Origin: Paralcaligenes ureilyticus
GTDB taxonomy: Bacteria > Pseudomonadota > Gammaproteobacteria > Burkholderiales > Burkholderiaceae_B
Reading direction: 5' to 3'
Length of the DNA stretch: 64,000 nucleotides
Assembly (NCBI RefSeq): GCF_004346225.1
Contig: NZ_SMAJ01000013.1
Span: 1 to 64,000, forward strand
Shown here: piece after piece, positions 1-7,590 of the stretch
Layout of the letters: each line of letters starts with the position of its first letter
Position numbering within the stretch: position 1 is the first letter of the stretch
Made by a program: the position numbers and the translations under genes
Notes under the pieces: generated by a model
Told to the model about the DNA's origin: nothing
Seen by the model: only the letters and a program-made list of their open reading frames with translations
The model's database searches: none

Positions 1-135
1 GAACTCGTGGGGCGAATAGCCCACTGGGCTATTCGCAATCGTCCCACTCAAACAGCGCACGCCTTGCATCCCCGAAGCCGGCCCTGCGCGCGGCGAGCCC
101 GAATCGCCCGCCCCACCTTGACTGGCCACGACGCT
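1..135. repeat. Half copy of long inverted repeat (left window edge)
   Basis: This stretch matches 23337-23475 almost base for base. It starts with a central palindrome at 12-36 (12-bp arms GCGAATAGCCCA and its complement around one base), followed by the right arm that ends near CGACGCTAGA. The left arm would lie outside the window. It contains no credible gene; the open frames across it are by-products of GC richness. Confidence 0.75.
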
Positions 136-148
136 AGACTGTTGGGAA

Positions 149-284
149 TGGCAGCCACGAGGGCTGCCGCTACATTAGCGGCGGGCACGTTTTTGTAGCG
201 CCACCCCTTGTGGGTGGCATGGTGTTCTATAGGCGCACCATTTTGGCCATCCACGATTTTGGCAGCCACAAGGGCTGCCACTAC
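149..284. repeat. Cluster of three REP-like hairpins
   Basis: Three 25-bp elements lie at 149-173 (minus), 195-219 (plus) and 260-284 (minus). Each reads GTAG followed by a hairpin; the stems are GGCAGCC, GCCACCC and GGCAGCC types, with matching changes in the opposite arm. They sit downstream of the dltA stop codon, where such hairpins could end or stabilise the transcript. Confidence 0.8.
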
Positions 285-295
285 AAAGCCTGCAC

Positions 296-1747
296 CTATA
301 GCTTCAAATACCTTTGCAAAAGCGCCTTGCCGTCGATTTTGTGGTTGACGGACATGGGGAGCGCCGTAACGGTGAGGATTTCGGACGGCAGCATGTACGG
401 CGGCAGGTGTTGTTCCAGTTGGTGCTTCCATTGCTCGGCAGGGTAGGGTGCCCATTCGGTGGCGGCGGCCAGGCTTGAGCTTGGCTCCAGTTCGACGAAG
501 CCCAGCAGGCGTGCCACGGTTTGGTCGGCGCGGCGCAGGGCGACGCAGATTGCGGCCTTGACCTGGTCCAATGTTTGTAGCGCCCGGGAAATTTCTGCCA
601 GCTCGATTCGATAGCCGTTCAGTTTGACTTGGTCGTCGCGTCGACCCTGACACCATAAAAGGCCGGCTTCGTCGATGCGGCCCAGATCGCCCGTGCGGAA
701 TCCGCGCTGGCCGTTGCGGTGCGTAAACAGTTTTTCGCGATTGAGTTGGGAACGGTTCAGGTAGCCGCGCATGACGTGGTCGCCGATGATGCAGATCTCG
801 TCGTCGTCGATGACGATCTCGCAGTCGGGCTTGGGATAGCCCACAGGCAGAACGTTATGCGTGTCCAGTACCGTCTGGTCGATTTCGATCAGCGTGGTGG
901 CGACGGTGGCCTCGGTTGGGCCGTAGGTATTGAGAATCTTGGCTTTGGGGAAGCGCTGCAGCAGGCGTTTGCATAAAGCATGAGGCAGTACTTCGCCGCA
1001 GAATAAAAAGGTGTTGAGGGAGGGCAGGGCTTCACCGGAGAAGTTCTTGTTCAGCAATTGCTGGTGCGCAAACGAGGGGGTTGAAACCCAGCAGGTGATG
1101 TGGTGCCCGGCCAGGCGATGCAAAAAGCCTGCGGCGTCTTGAATCTGTTCGCGTGAGTTCAGTATGCACGCGCCGCCACTGGCCAGGGTGTCGAACACCT
1201 CGAACATGGATAGATCGAAACTGAAGGGTGCCTGGTTCATGAAAACGGGCGCGAGCCCGAGCCGGAATCGGGATTGCATCCAGTCGCCCAGCAGACGTAC
1301 GCTTTCGCGGCCGATCTGCACGCCCTTGGGTTCGCCGGTGCTGCCCGACGTAAACAGGACGTAGGCGAGGTCTTTCTCTGGCAGGGCTGCAAAGGGATGG
1401 CCGCTGTGAATGAATGTGCCGTTGACCGCGTCATAGGTCAGTGGCGCCTGGATGATGTCGGTAATTTTTTGGCGGCGTTCTGCCGGGTAGATGGTGTCGA
1501 CCGGAACAAAGGGGGCGCCCAGAACCAGACAGCCGACCATGGCGACAAAAAAGTGGACTTCCTTGTGGCCCGTCAGCACGATCGGCATGTCTTTGTGGAT
1601 GCCCAGGTCGCGGGCCTGGCGGCACCATAGCGTCACTTCGGCTTGCAGTTCGGCCCAGCTCAAAAGGCGGTCGCTGCCAGCTACGGCAAGCCGGTCCGCG
1701 TCGACCGTGGAGTCGGCAAATTGCATCGTGCGCAGATCTAAATGCAT
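296..1747 (-). CDS. dltA: D-alanine--carrier-protein ligase (DltA/DraA-like adenylation enzyme)
   Basis: This 483-residue cytoplasmic enzyme of the ANL adenylation family should activate D-alanine with ATP and load it on the phosphopantetheine arm of DltC. Visible motifs are the phosphate-binding loop LFTSGSTGEPKGV at residues 131-143, the TGD and GRRDDQVKLNGYRIE core in the C-terminal half, and the conserved C-terminal lysine in the NHKIDGK segment (K474). The length fits DltA (about 500). I chose the ATG at 1747, which has AAAGG upstream and follows the dltB stop by 13 nt; an in-frame start at 1789 would overlap dltB. It is the last gene of a dltC-D-X-B-A operon like the Bordetella dra locus. 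D-alanine specificity is inferred from the operon. Confidence 0.88.
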   Translation of the reverse strand: MHLDLRTMQFADSTVDADRLAVAGSDRLLSWAELQAEVTLWCRQARDLGIHKDMPIVLTGHKEVHFFVAMVGCLVLGAPFVPVDTIYPAERRQKITDIIQAPLTYDAVNGTFIHSGHPFAALPEKDLAYVLFTSGSTGEPKGVQIGRESVRLLGDWMQSRFRLGLAPVFMNQAPFSFDLSMFEVFDTLASGGACILNSREQIQDAAGFLHRLAGHHITCWVSTPSFAHQQLLNKNFSGEALPSLNTFLFCGEVLPHALCKRLLQRFPKAKILNTYGPTEATVATTLIEIDQTVLDTHNVLPVGYPKPDCEIVIDDDEICIIGDHVMRGYLNRSQLNREKLFTHRNGQRGFRTGDLGRIDEAGLLWCQGRRDDQVKLNGYRIELAEISRALQTLDQVKAAICVALRRADQTVARLLGFVELEPSSSLAAATEWAPYPAEQWKHQLEQHLPPYMLPSEILTVTALPMSVNHKIDGKALLQRYLKL

Positions 1748-1760
1748 GGAATATACCTTT

Positions 1761-2888
1761 CTAAATGGGGCTGCGCCCACTGAAGACATACAAGGCCAGT
1801 GCGGCCAATACCAGGGTCAGAATGCGTCCGCCCAGATTTGCCGGCTTGCTGGCAAGCCACTGCTGCAGCGCCGGACGCTTTCGTGCACTGAGCAGTAGCC
1901 GGTTATGCGCTACCGAATAGGATCCGAACATCATGCCGCTGACGATGTAGTGCCACTGCAGGCCGTTCCAGATGCCCATGCAAAACAGGGTGGCGAAAAT
2001 GCCGATGTTCTGCGCGGCGAATCGGTGCTGCGAAAAAAAGGAATTCTTGGACAGAGCCTTGTAGATCGGCATGAATACGACGTCGCGCAGCCATTCGGAC
2101 AGACTGATATGCCAGCGCCGCCAAAAGTCTTGCGGATTCTTGCTGAGTATCGGGTTCTGGAAATTGACCGGTATGTTGACGCCGAACATCTTGCCTATGC
2201 CAATGGCCATATTCGAGTAACCGGCAAAATCAAAGTACAGATAGGCACTGTACAGTGTAGCGTTAAGCACAATGCCTGTGAATGAATAGTCGTGCGCCGA
2301 GACCTCGTTGAGGCCGTAGAGCCATATCAGGTGCGCCACGGCAAATTTTTGCACGATACCCAGAAGCAGTGTTTCGAAGCCTACCCGCCAATGCCCCATA
2401 TTGACCTGGCCGAATCCTTTTTGGAGGTCGGCCTGGAAAGTGCGCCAGCGGTACATGGGCCCGGCCAGCAGCGTCAGGGGAAAGAACAGGTAGGTCAGAT
2501 AATCCAGTGGGCGGATCGCTTCGTTTTTATGGGCGAACAGCAGCACGTCGACGGCCCTGAAGGTTACAAAAGACAGCCCCAGCATGCCCAGTAGCGTCAT
2601 GGCATGAGTCTTGACCAGCAGCAGGGGCAGCATGGTCAGGACAACGGCGACACGGGTCGCAATCAGGCCGCGGCGGCAAAGCCACAGCGCAGCGGCGCAG
2701 ACGATGAGCACGATAATGGCCTGCAGAGGCCGGTTCCAAAACACCAGGACTGAGGTCAGTATGCTGAAAAATGCCAGCACGTAACGCAGGCTGAGCTTGA
2801 CTCGCAGTGCGAGTGGACCCAACAGCGATACGGCCAGGCTTGCCAGTAGCGCGTTGGTGAAAAACTCCAGGCTTGCAAATAATTCCAT
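1761..2888 (-). CDS. dltB: MBOAT-family membrane acyltransferase (DltB-like)
   Basis: This polytopic inner-membrane protein of 375 residues belongs to the MBOAT family (DltB/AlgI). It should move D-alanine from carrier protein DltC across the membrane, working with DltD and DltX. Signature parts are the FWRRWHISLSEWLRD block with H260 and the GIWNGLQWHY block with the catalytic histidine H313, amid about ten hydrophobic segments. The chosen ATG at 2888 is 5 nt after the dltX stop; a longer frame from 2996 would add 36 polar residues that overlap dltX and is unlikely. Slightly shorter than Gram-positive DltB (about 400). Confidence 0.88.
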   Translation of the reverse strand: MELFASLEFFTNALLASLAVSLLGPLALRVKLSLRYVLAFFSILTSVLVFWNRPLQAIIVLIVCAAALWLCRRGLIATRVAVVLTMLPLLLVKTHAMTLLGMLGLSFVTFRAVDVLLFAHKNEAIRPLDYLTYLFFPLTLLAGPMYRWRTFQADLQKGFGQVNMGHWRVGFETLLLGIVQKFAVAHLIWLYGLNEVSAHDYSFTGIVLNATLYSAYLYFDFAGYSNMAIGIGKMFGVNIPVNFQNPILSKNPQDFWRRWHISLSEWLRDVVFMPIYKALSKNSFFSQHRFAAQNIGIFATLFCMGIWNGLQWHYIVSGMMFGSYSVAHNRLLLSARKRPALQQWLASKPANLGGRILTLVLAALALYVFSGRSPI

Positions 2889-2893
2889 AAGGC

Positions 2894-3019
2894 TTAGAAC
2901 TGTTGGTACTCGTATTCGACTTTCATGGGGCCGCCCAGGTCGGACGGCGCGTGCGCTTGCAGCGTGAGCACGAGAATCAGGCCCAAATACAGACAAACCA
3001 GGATCAGAAAACGTTTCAT
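2894..3019 (-). CDS. dltX: DltX-like single-membrane-span microprotein
   Basis: A 41-residue open frame fills the gap between dltD and dltB. Its ATG overlaps the dltD stop as ATGA, and its TAA is 5 nt before dltB, which implies translational coupling. It begins MKRFLILVCLYLGLILVLTL, one short membrane helix, and ends in KVEYEYQQF. Gram-positive DltX proteins have the same plan: about 50 residues, one helix and a C-terminal tyrosine motif ending in Phe (Tyr-x-x-Phe), in which the tyrosine has been proposed to relay D-alanine in the DltB reaction. Here Y38-Q-Q-F41 ends the protein. Membership is inferred from position, size, topology and the C-terminus; overall sequence similarity was not tested. 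Confidence 0.68.
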   Translation of the reverse strand: MKRFLILVCLYLGLILVLTLQAHAPSDLGGPMKVEYEYQQF

Positions 3020-4200
3020 TGCGAGAAATGGTGGTCTATGCCTTCGTCCACCAGGGCCCAGCCCAGCTCGGCCAAATGCATGTCGTCGTGGAAGATGCCG
3101 GGCACGGCTTTGAGCCGGTACAGGTTGAGGCAGGACATTTCATAGCGCCGGCACATGGACATAATGCTTCTGGCCGTGGGGATGAATCGCTCGGAATCCA
3201 GAACCAATTTCGTATTCAAGGGTTGCAGCACAAAATAGGCGCGCACTTTTTTCTGCGCCAGAAATTCCATCAATTGCGATAAATCCGCAAATTCGTGAGC
3301 CGCAAGAGGATTGCCCCGGGCAAATTCCTGGTGCGTGGGATCGTCGACCAGCGACAGGTGCGATTTGTAATATTGATTGCGCACCGCATAAGGGTTGGCA
3401 TTGCTCAACAACATCCCTGTGGCGCGTGCCTCGGACAGCAGTTTTTGCCAATCCGCCTGAGGCAGCTTGGCGGGCACGGGAAAGGTGGCATTGCGAGTGG
3501 CGGCGATCGCGGCAGGGGTTGGGTCGTAGGCGGCGCCGCTGGCGATGGGTTTGCCGCTCACCCACATTTGTATTTTGTCGCGGAAATTCGTGAGCTCTGC
3601 CTGTGCCAGCAGCCCCAATATGCCCCACATTTCATGGTGCCGTACCCAGTAGATCAGGTTTTTGCGTGCCGCAGGCCGTTTCCACAGCTCGGTCAGCACG
3701 GGGCCGGAGATATGCTCGGCAAAGGCGCTCGAAGGCAGCTCACCTTCGGCCGCAAACCAGGCGGGAGACAGCATGATGACCAGCTTGGTGCCGGGTGTGA
3801 AGGAGTCAGAGAGCGATTGCAGCACCCGGAAAATGCCATACGACTGGAATTTGGCATGCCCGTAGGCGAGGGTTGGAACGCCCAGTTCGGTCGGGAAAAA
3901 ACGGTAGGGCTCGAAGCGCAAATCGTGGCTGGACAGCTCGGACGATCCCAGGATCACCAGTGTGCCATTGCCCAGGGCTGTGCGCATACGCTGGAAGTTG
4001 ACCGATTGTTCGTTCCAGTTGTCTCCCATATTGGGCAGATAGACTCCCGCCCTGGGGTTCAGGCCGTCTGTCGCTGCGGGCTTTAACGTGCGGTCAAGAT
4101 AGGGGCTGAGGCCAAGAATGAGCGCGACGGCAATGGTTAGGGCCACCAGTATCGCGAGCAGGTGCAGAAGTAGGGCGTTATGACGTATTCGCCGCCACAT
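3016..4200 (-). CDS. dltD: DltD-like D-alanyl transfer protein (SGNH-type, membrane anchored)
   Basis: A 394-residue protein with an N-terminal membrane anchor (about residues 10-32) and a large periplasmic domain. The SGNH-type nucleophile motif is GSSEL at 85-89 (S86), and the C-terminal D372-x-x-H375 in HDDMHLAELG completes a Ser-Asp-His set. DltD proteins take part in the last transfer of D-alanine to the acceptor polymer outside the membrane. The gene lies 45 nt after dltC, and its stop overlaps the dltX start by four bases. No strong Shine-Dalgarno is visible before the ATG at 4200. The acceptor in a Gram-negative cell cannot be teichoic acid; Bordetella dra work points to an outer-membrane component. 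Confidence 0.87.
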   Translation of the reverse strand: MWRRIRHNALLLHLLAILVALTIAVALILGLSPYLDRTLKPAATDGLNPRAGVYLPNMGDNWNEQSVNFQRMRTALGNGTLVILGSSELSSHDLRFEPYRFFPTELGVPTLAYGHAKFQSYGIFRVLQSLSDSFTPGTKLVIMLSPAWFAAEGELPSSAFAEHISGPVLTELWKRPAARKNLIYWVRHHEMWGILGLLAQAELTNFRDKIQMWVSGKPIASGAAYDPTPAAIAATRNATFPVPAKLPQADWQKLLSEARATGMLLSNANPYAVRNQYYKSHLSLVDDPTHQEFARGNPLAAHEFADLSQLMEFLAQKKVRAYFVLQPLNTKLVLDSERFIPTARSIMSMCRRYEMSCLNLYRLKAVPGIFHDDMHLAELGWALVDEGIDHHFSQ

Positions 4201-4245
4201 TTCGGTAATGCCGTTTGTCTTGCTGAGGGGATGGGGTGTAGGGTC

Positions 4246-4482
4246 TTAGGCGTGAGCCGCGACGTACTCGGCCATGCTTTTGGCCGTTTCCATGATCTCG
4301 GCGATTTCGGGCGCGGGAATTGCACAGGCGAACTTGTCTTCGATGGCCAGTGCAATGTCGACGGCGGCCATGGAGTCGACCAGCCCTGATTTAACCAGCG
4401 AGGCGTCGGGTGTTACGGATTTGAAGATAACCGATTCGACGATAGCCAATATCTCGGTTTCTATACTTTCGGCGACTAGCAT
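4246..4482 (-). CDS. dltC: D-alanyl carrier protein (DltC-like acyl carrier)
   Basis: This small acidic acyl-carrier protein (78 residues from the ATG at 4482, the usual DltC length) has the phosphopantetheine site in SGLVDSM, with serine 37. It should carry D-alanine from DltA to DltB. A GTG three codons upstream (4491) is in frame, but the GAAGGA ribosome site is spaced correctly for the ATG and is too close to the GTG. It is the first gene of the operon; in most Gram-positive dlt operons dltC lies in the middle or near the end. A 4'-phosphopantetheinyl transferase is needed and is not in the window. Confidence 0.88.
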   Translation of the reverse strand: MLVAESIETEILAIVESVIFKSVTPDASLVKSGLVDSMAAVDIALAIEDKFACAIPAPEIAEIMETAKSMAEYVAAHA

Positions 4483-4689
4483 TCGGGGCACATCCTTCGG
4501 TCAAGCCGAAAATAACGATAAAGAATAACTAGGTATTATTATCGAATAATTCTGAATTTTGGCTTAATATTATTTTGTGTAGAGTCCGAAATTTCGATGT
4601 AGTGTGTTGTTTTTCCGACAGTTTCCTGGCTTTGAAGGTTTGCCTAGCCCTGCCAATCTAGCGAAGGTACCAAGGGTGCCCGTCTGCGG
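4483..4689 (-). promoter_or_regulatory. AT-rich leader/promoter region of the dlt operon
   Basis: About 200 bp between the TetR gene and dltC, much richer in A and T than its surroundings (especially 4505-4620). It must hold the dlt promoter because dltC is first in the operon and the TetR stop codon lies upstream. I see an imperfect palindrome TTATTCGATAATAA near 4541-4554 and a GAAATTTC palindrome near 4588-4595, but no unambiguous -35/-10 pair. Confidence 0.4.
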
Positions 4690-5394
4690 TTAGGCCTTCC
4701 GGGGCGATTTTTTGCTTGGCTTTGCGGCTGCTGATTCGTCGACAGCATGTTTCATGATTGCGCTGGCTGTCCAGCGCACAATGTCTATGATTTCGTCAAT
4801 GTCCAGATGCCAGATATCTTTAAGGACTAGGAATACTTCGGTTCCGTAAATCATGGAAAGTGCCCGGGTCGTTTTTAAAAACAGCCGGTCACTGACGGAT
4901 TCCCGTAAGGGTGCAATGGCGTGTTTCAGCAATTCGACCCGATGGCCGCGAACTAGGGGATGCTCGTTTTTCAGCTTGCTCGCGCGCTCCTGAGCGCCTT
5001 GTTGCAGCGATATCTGAATTGCTGCGCGCAGCTGTACTTCAAATTGCTCGAGGCGCGGGTAGGCATATTTAATGAGTTCATCAATACGTGCTGCTGCATC
5101 TTTCGACGGCGACTCCCAGCTCAAGATCGGGCCTAGGCTTTCATCCACGACAGCAGCAATCAAGTCGCTTTGGGTCGGAAAGTAGCGGTATGCCGTTGCT
5201 CGCGAGACTTCTGCCGCCTCAGCCAATTCGGTGAGGGAAGGGGTAATCCCGTCCGCCATCATTTGCATGGCGGTCGTGAGCAGGACTTTGCGCATGCGCA
5301 CTCGGGGCCCGCGAGTCAGCGCTTCGCTTGATTGTGGGCCGGTGTTTGAAAACGATCCCGGCCCGGTGGCCGTGGGCGGATTTTCTTTGCTCAA
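4690..5394 (-). CDS. TetR/AcrR-family transcriptional regulator
   Basis: A 234-residue repressor-like protein. After a polar N-terminus of about 33 residues comes a TetR DNA-binding domain with the helix-turn-helix LTELAEAAEVSRATAYRYF near residues 59-77; the rest is a variable helical ligand domain. It starts at TTG (5394) with AAGGGA upstream; a later ATG at residue 34 would leave almost nothing before the DNA-binding domain. It is transcribed away from the sulfatase/ABC operon, and a clean palindrome sits in the shared promoter region, so it probably controls that operon and itself. The ligand is unknown; a substrate or product of the sulfatase pathway is the simplest guess. Confidence 0.88.
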   Translation of the reverse strand: MSKENPPTATGPGSFSNTGPQSSEALTRGPRVRMRKVLLTTAMQMMADGITPSLTELAEAAEVSRATAYRYFPTQSDLIAAVVDESLGPILSWESPSKDAAARIDELIKYAYPRLEQFEVQLRAAIQISLQQGAQERASKLKNEHPLVRGHRVELLKHAIAPLRESVSDRLFLKTTRALSMIYGTEVFLVLKDIWHLDIDEIIDIVRWTASAIMKHAVDESAAAKPSKKSPRKA

Positions 5395-5422
5395 GGTTTT
5401 CCCTTATTTAAAGATCTTATTC

Positions 5423-5451
5423 TTGACATGAGACTGTAGTCTCAATAATAT
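5423..5451 (+). promoter_or_regulatory. Promoter with internal TetR-type operator
   Basis: TTGACA at 5423-5428 and TAATAT at 5446-5451 are 17 bp apart and point toward the sulfatase operon. The spacer contains a perfect palindrome at 5429-5444: TGAGACT, GT, AGTCTCA. A dimer bound here would block RNA polymerase directly. The size and symmetry suit TetR-family operators, and the divergent neighbour is a TetR gene. Confidence 0.7.
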
Positions 5452-5521
5452 TCAGCCATATTATTTTAATACCTTAGATTAGAAATAAACACCCGTTAAC
5501 TTATTACGCCAGGGAAAGAGC

Positions 5522-6739
5522 ATGGGGACGAACAATGGTCGCATATACGTGGTTGGCACGTTTGATACCAAGGCCAACGAACTCGTATATTTGCGTCACC
5601 AGTTGGCAAGGCAAGGTTTGCCGGTGGCATGCATCGATTTATCAACCGATGCCAGTTCCTCGGATGCTGATATATCGGCTAAACAAATTGCGCAATATCA
5701 TCCGCAGGGAGCGGACGCCGTGTTTACCGGTGATCGTGGTACGGCTATCGCTGCGATGGCGATAGCGTTTACGCAATTCCTGATTACGCAAAAGGATGTC
5801 GGGGCGGTATTGGGCCTGGGCGGCTCCGGCGGCACCGCCTTGATCACGCCCGCCATGCAAGCATTGCCGGTGGGTGTTCCAAAGTTAATGGTGTCGACCA
5901 TGGCGTCGGGCAATGTAGCGCCTTACGTAGGCGCTACCGATATTTCGATGATGTATTCCGTGACAGACGTTGCGGGATTGAATCGCATATCGGCGCGCAT
6001 ATTGTCCAACGCCGCCGGCGCCATAGGGGGCGCCTTCAGGCAGTCCCAGGCTTATCTCGACAGCGGCGATAATCGTCCGGCCTTGGGGCTGACGATGTTT
6101 GGCGTGACGACCCCATGCATACAGCATGTGACAGCCCGCTTGGAAAAAGACTTTGACTGCCTAGTGTTCCACGCCACCGGTACGGGCGGGCAGTCAATGG
6201 AAAAACTATTGGATAACGGTTTGTTGTCGGGCTTGCTGGATTTAACCACCACTGAGGTTTGCGACTATCTGTTTGGAGGTGTGCTGGCTTGTACTGATGA
6301 TCGATTCGGCGCAGTCGCTCGCACCAAAACACCGTATGTGGGCTCTTGCGGTGCGCTGGACATGGTGAATTTCGGCGCCTTCGAGACGATTTCCCAGCAT
6401 TACGAGGGCCGCAGTTTCTACAAACATAATCCGCAGGTCACCCTAATGCGCACTACTGTCGAGGAAAATAAAAAAATGGGTGAATGGATAGGCGAGCGCC
6501 TGAATCGCTGCGACGGCGAAGTGCGTTTTTTATTACCACTGAAAGGCGTGTCGGCGCTGGATGCTCCGGGCCAGGCATTTCATGATCCTCAAGCTGACGC
6601 GGCGTTGTTTTCGACCCTGGAGAAAGTGGTTCGGCAAACGACTCGCCGTAAGTTGATCGCCGTACCTTTCCATATTAACGACGTGGAATTTGCGCAGATC
6701 GCGGTCGATGAATTTAAGAAAATTTCCAAAGGAATTTAA
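5522..6739 (+). CDS. Tm-1-like ATP-binding domain protein (UPF0261)
   Basis: A 405-residue soluble protein of the Tm-1-like/UPF0261 family, named after the tomato Tm-1 virus-resistance protein. The N-terminal part ([17 protein letters not shown]) is a Rossmann-like ATP-binding region with a glycine-rich stretch [20 protein letters not shown] near residues 98-118. Family members are often encoded next to, or fused with, a PEP-hydrolase-family TIM barrel; here that gene follows after 2 nt. The enzymatic activity is not established. It is the first gene of a six-gene operon that includes a sulfatase and an ABC importer, suggesting a catabolic role. The ATG lies close behind GGGAAAGAG. Confidence 0.85.
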   Translation: MGTNNGRIYVVGTFDTKANELVYLRHQLARQGLPVACIDLSTDASSSDADISAKQIAQYHPQGADAVFTGDRGTAIAAMAIAFTQFLITQKDVGAVLGLGGSGGTALITPAMQALPVGVPKLMVSTMASGNVAPYVGATDISMMYSVTDVAGLNRISARILSNAAGAIGGAFRQSQAYLDSGDNRPALGLTMFGVTTPCIQHVTARLEKDFDCLVFHATGTGGQSMEKLLDNGLLSGLLDLTTTEVCDYLFGGVLACTDDRFGAVARTKTPYVGSCGALDMVNFGAFETISQHYEGRSFYKHNPQVTLMRTTVEENKKMGEWIGERLNRCDGEVRFLLPLKGVSALDAPGQAFHDPQADAALFSTLEKVVRQTTRRKLIAVPFHINDVEFAQIAVDEFKKISKGI

Positions 6740-6741
6740 TT

Positions 6742-7572
6742 GTGGCTGGTATCGATCGTAGCGAGTTGTTGAAAAAATTCAGAAAAATGGTTGTCGAGCA
6801 GCGCCCGATCGTGGGCGGTGGAGCCGGAACGGGTTTGTCGGCCAAATGCGAAGAGGCCGGTGGCATCGATTTGATCGTGATTTACAACTCGGGGCGCTAT
6901 CGCATGGCGGGACGCGGATCTCTGGCGGGCGTTCTCGCTTATGGCAATGCCAACGAAATTGTGTTGGACATGGCTAAAGAAGTGTTGCCTGTCGTCAAGC
7001 ATACGCCGGTTCTTGCTGGTGTAAATGGTACGGACCCTTTTTTGTTACTTGAGCCATTTTTGGACAATCTGAAACGCATGGGCTTTTCAGGCGTGCAAAA
7101 CTTCCCGACGGTGGGCTTGATTGATGGGATGTTTCGTCAAAACCTGGAAGAAACCGGCATGGGTTACGCGCTGGAGGTCGAGATGATCGCTCAGGCCCAT
7201 AACGTGGGATTGTTGACTACGCCCTATGTATTCGGCGTGGGCGATGCGGTCGCCATGACTGAAGCCGGAGCCGATATCCTGGTTGCGCATATGGGACTGA
7301 CTACCGGGGGGTCGATCGGCGCCGAAACCTCCAAAACCCTGGATGACTGCGTGGCGCTTATCGACGAGTGGGCCGGGGCGGCTCGCCGGATCAGGGAAGA
7401 CATTATTGTGTTGTGTCACGGCGGCCCAATTGCGAATCCGGAGGACGCGGAGTATGTGCTGAAGAAAGCCAAGTATTGTCACGGGTTCTATGGCGCCAGC
7501 AGTATGGAGCGCTTGCCTACAGAGCATGCCCTGGTGGCGCAGACAAATAAATTCAAGCAAATAGAGTTCTAA
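6742..7572 (+). CDS. Phosphoenolpyruvate-hydrolase-family TIM-barrel protein
   Basis: A 276-residue TIM-barrel protein of the PEP-hydrolase family (TIM-barrel signal-transduction type). It begins at GTG with AAAGGA upstream, 2 nt after the preceding stop. Characteristic stretches are [20 protein letters not shown] near the N-terminus, [20 protein letters not shown] in the middle and [12 protein letters not shown] toward the C-terminus. Its partner upstream is the Tm-1-like protein; the two are probably subunits or successive enzymes. The true substrate is unknown. By its relation to PEP mutase/isocitrate-lyase-like barrels, cleavage of a C-C or C-P type bond in a small acid is plausible but unproven. 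Confidence 0.85.
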   Translation: MAGIDRSELLKKFRKMVVEQRPIVGGGAGTGLSAKCEEAGGIDLIVIYNSGRYRMAGRGSLAGVLAYGNANEIVLDMAKEVLPVVKHTPVLAGVNGTDPFLLLEPFLDNLKRMGFSGVQNFPTVGLIDGMFRQNLEETGMGYALEVEMIAQAHNVGLLTTPYVFGVGDAVAMTEAGADILVAHMGLTTGGSIGAETSKTLDDCVALIDEWAGAARRIREDIIVLCHGGPIANPEDAEYVLKKAKYCHGFYGASSMERLPTEHALVAQTNKFKQIEF

Positions 7573-7590
7573 CGGCGACAGGAGTCCGGC

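Noticed and set aside
48-656. 202-residue frame at the left edge
   Set aside because: Crosses REP elements, the long repeat and the 3' end of dltA in another frame; the same peptide reappears at 23380-23616 only because the DNA repeat does.
5231-5431. 66-residue plus-strand frame running into the TetR promoter region
   Set aside because: Antisense to the TetR HTH region, with no domain or start signal.
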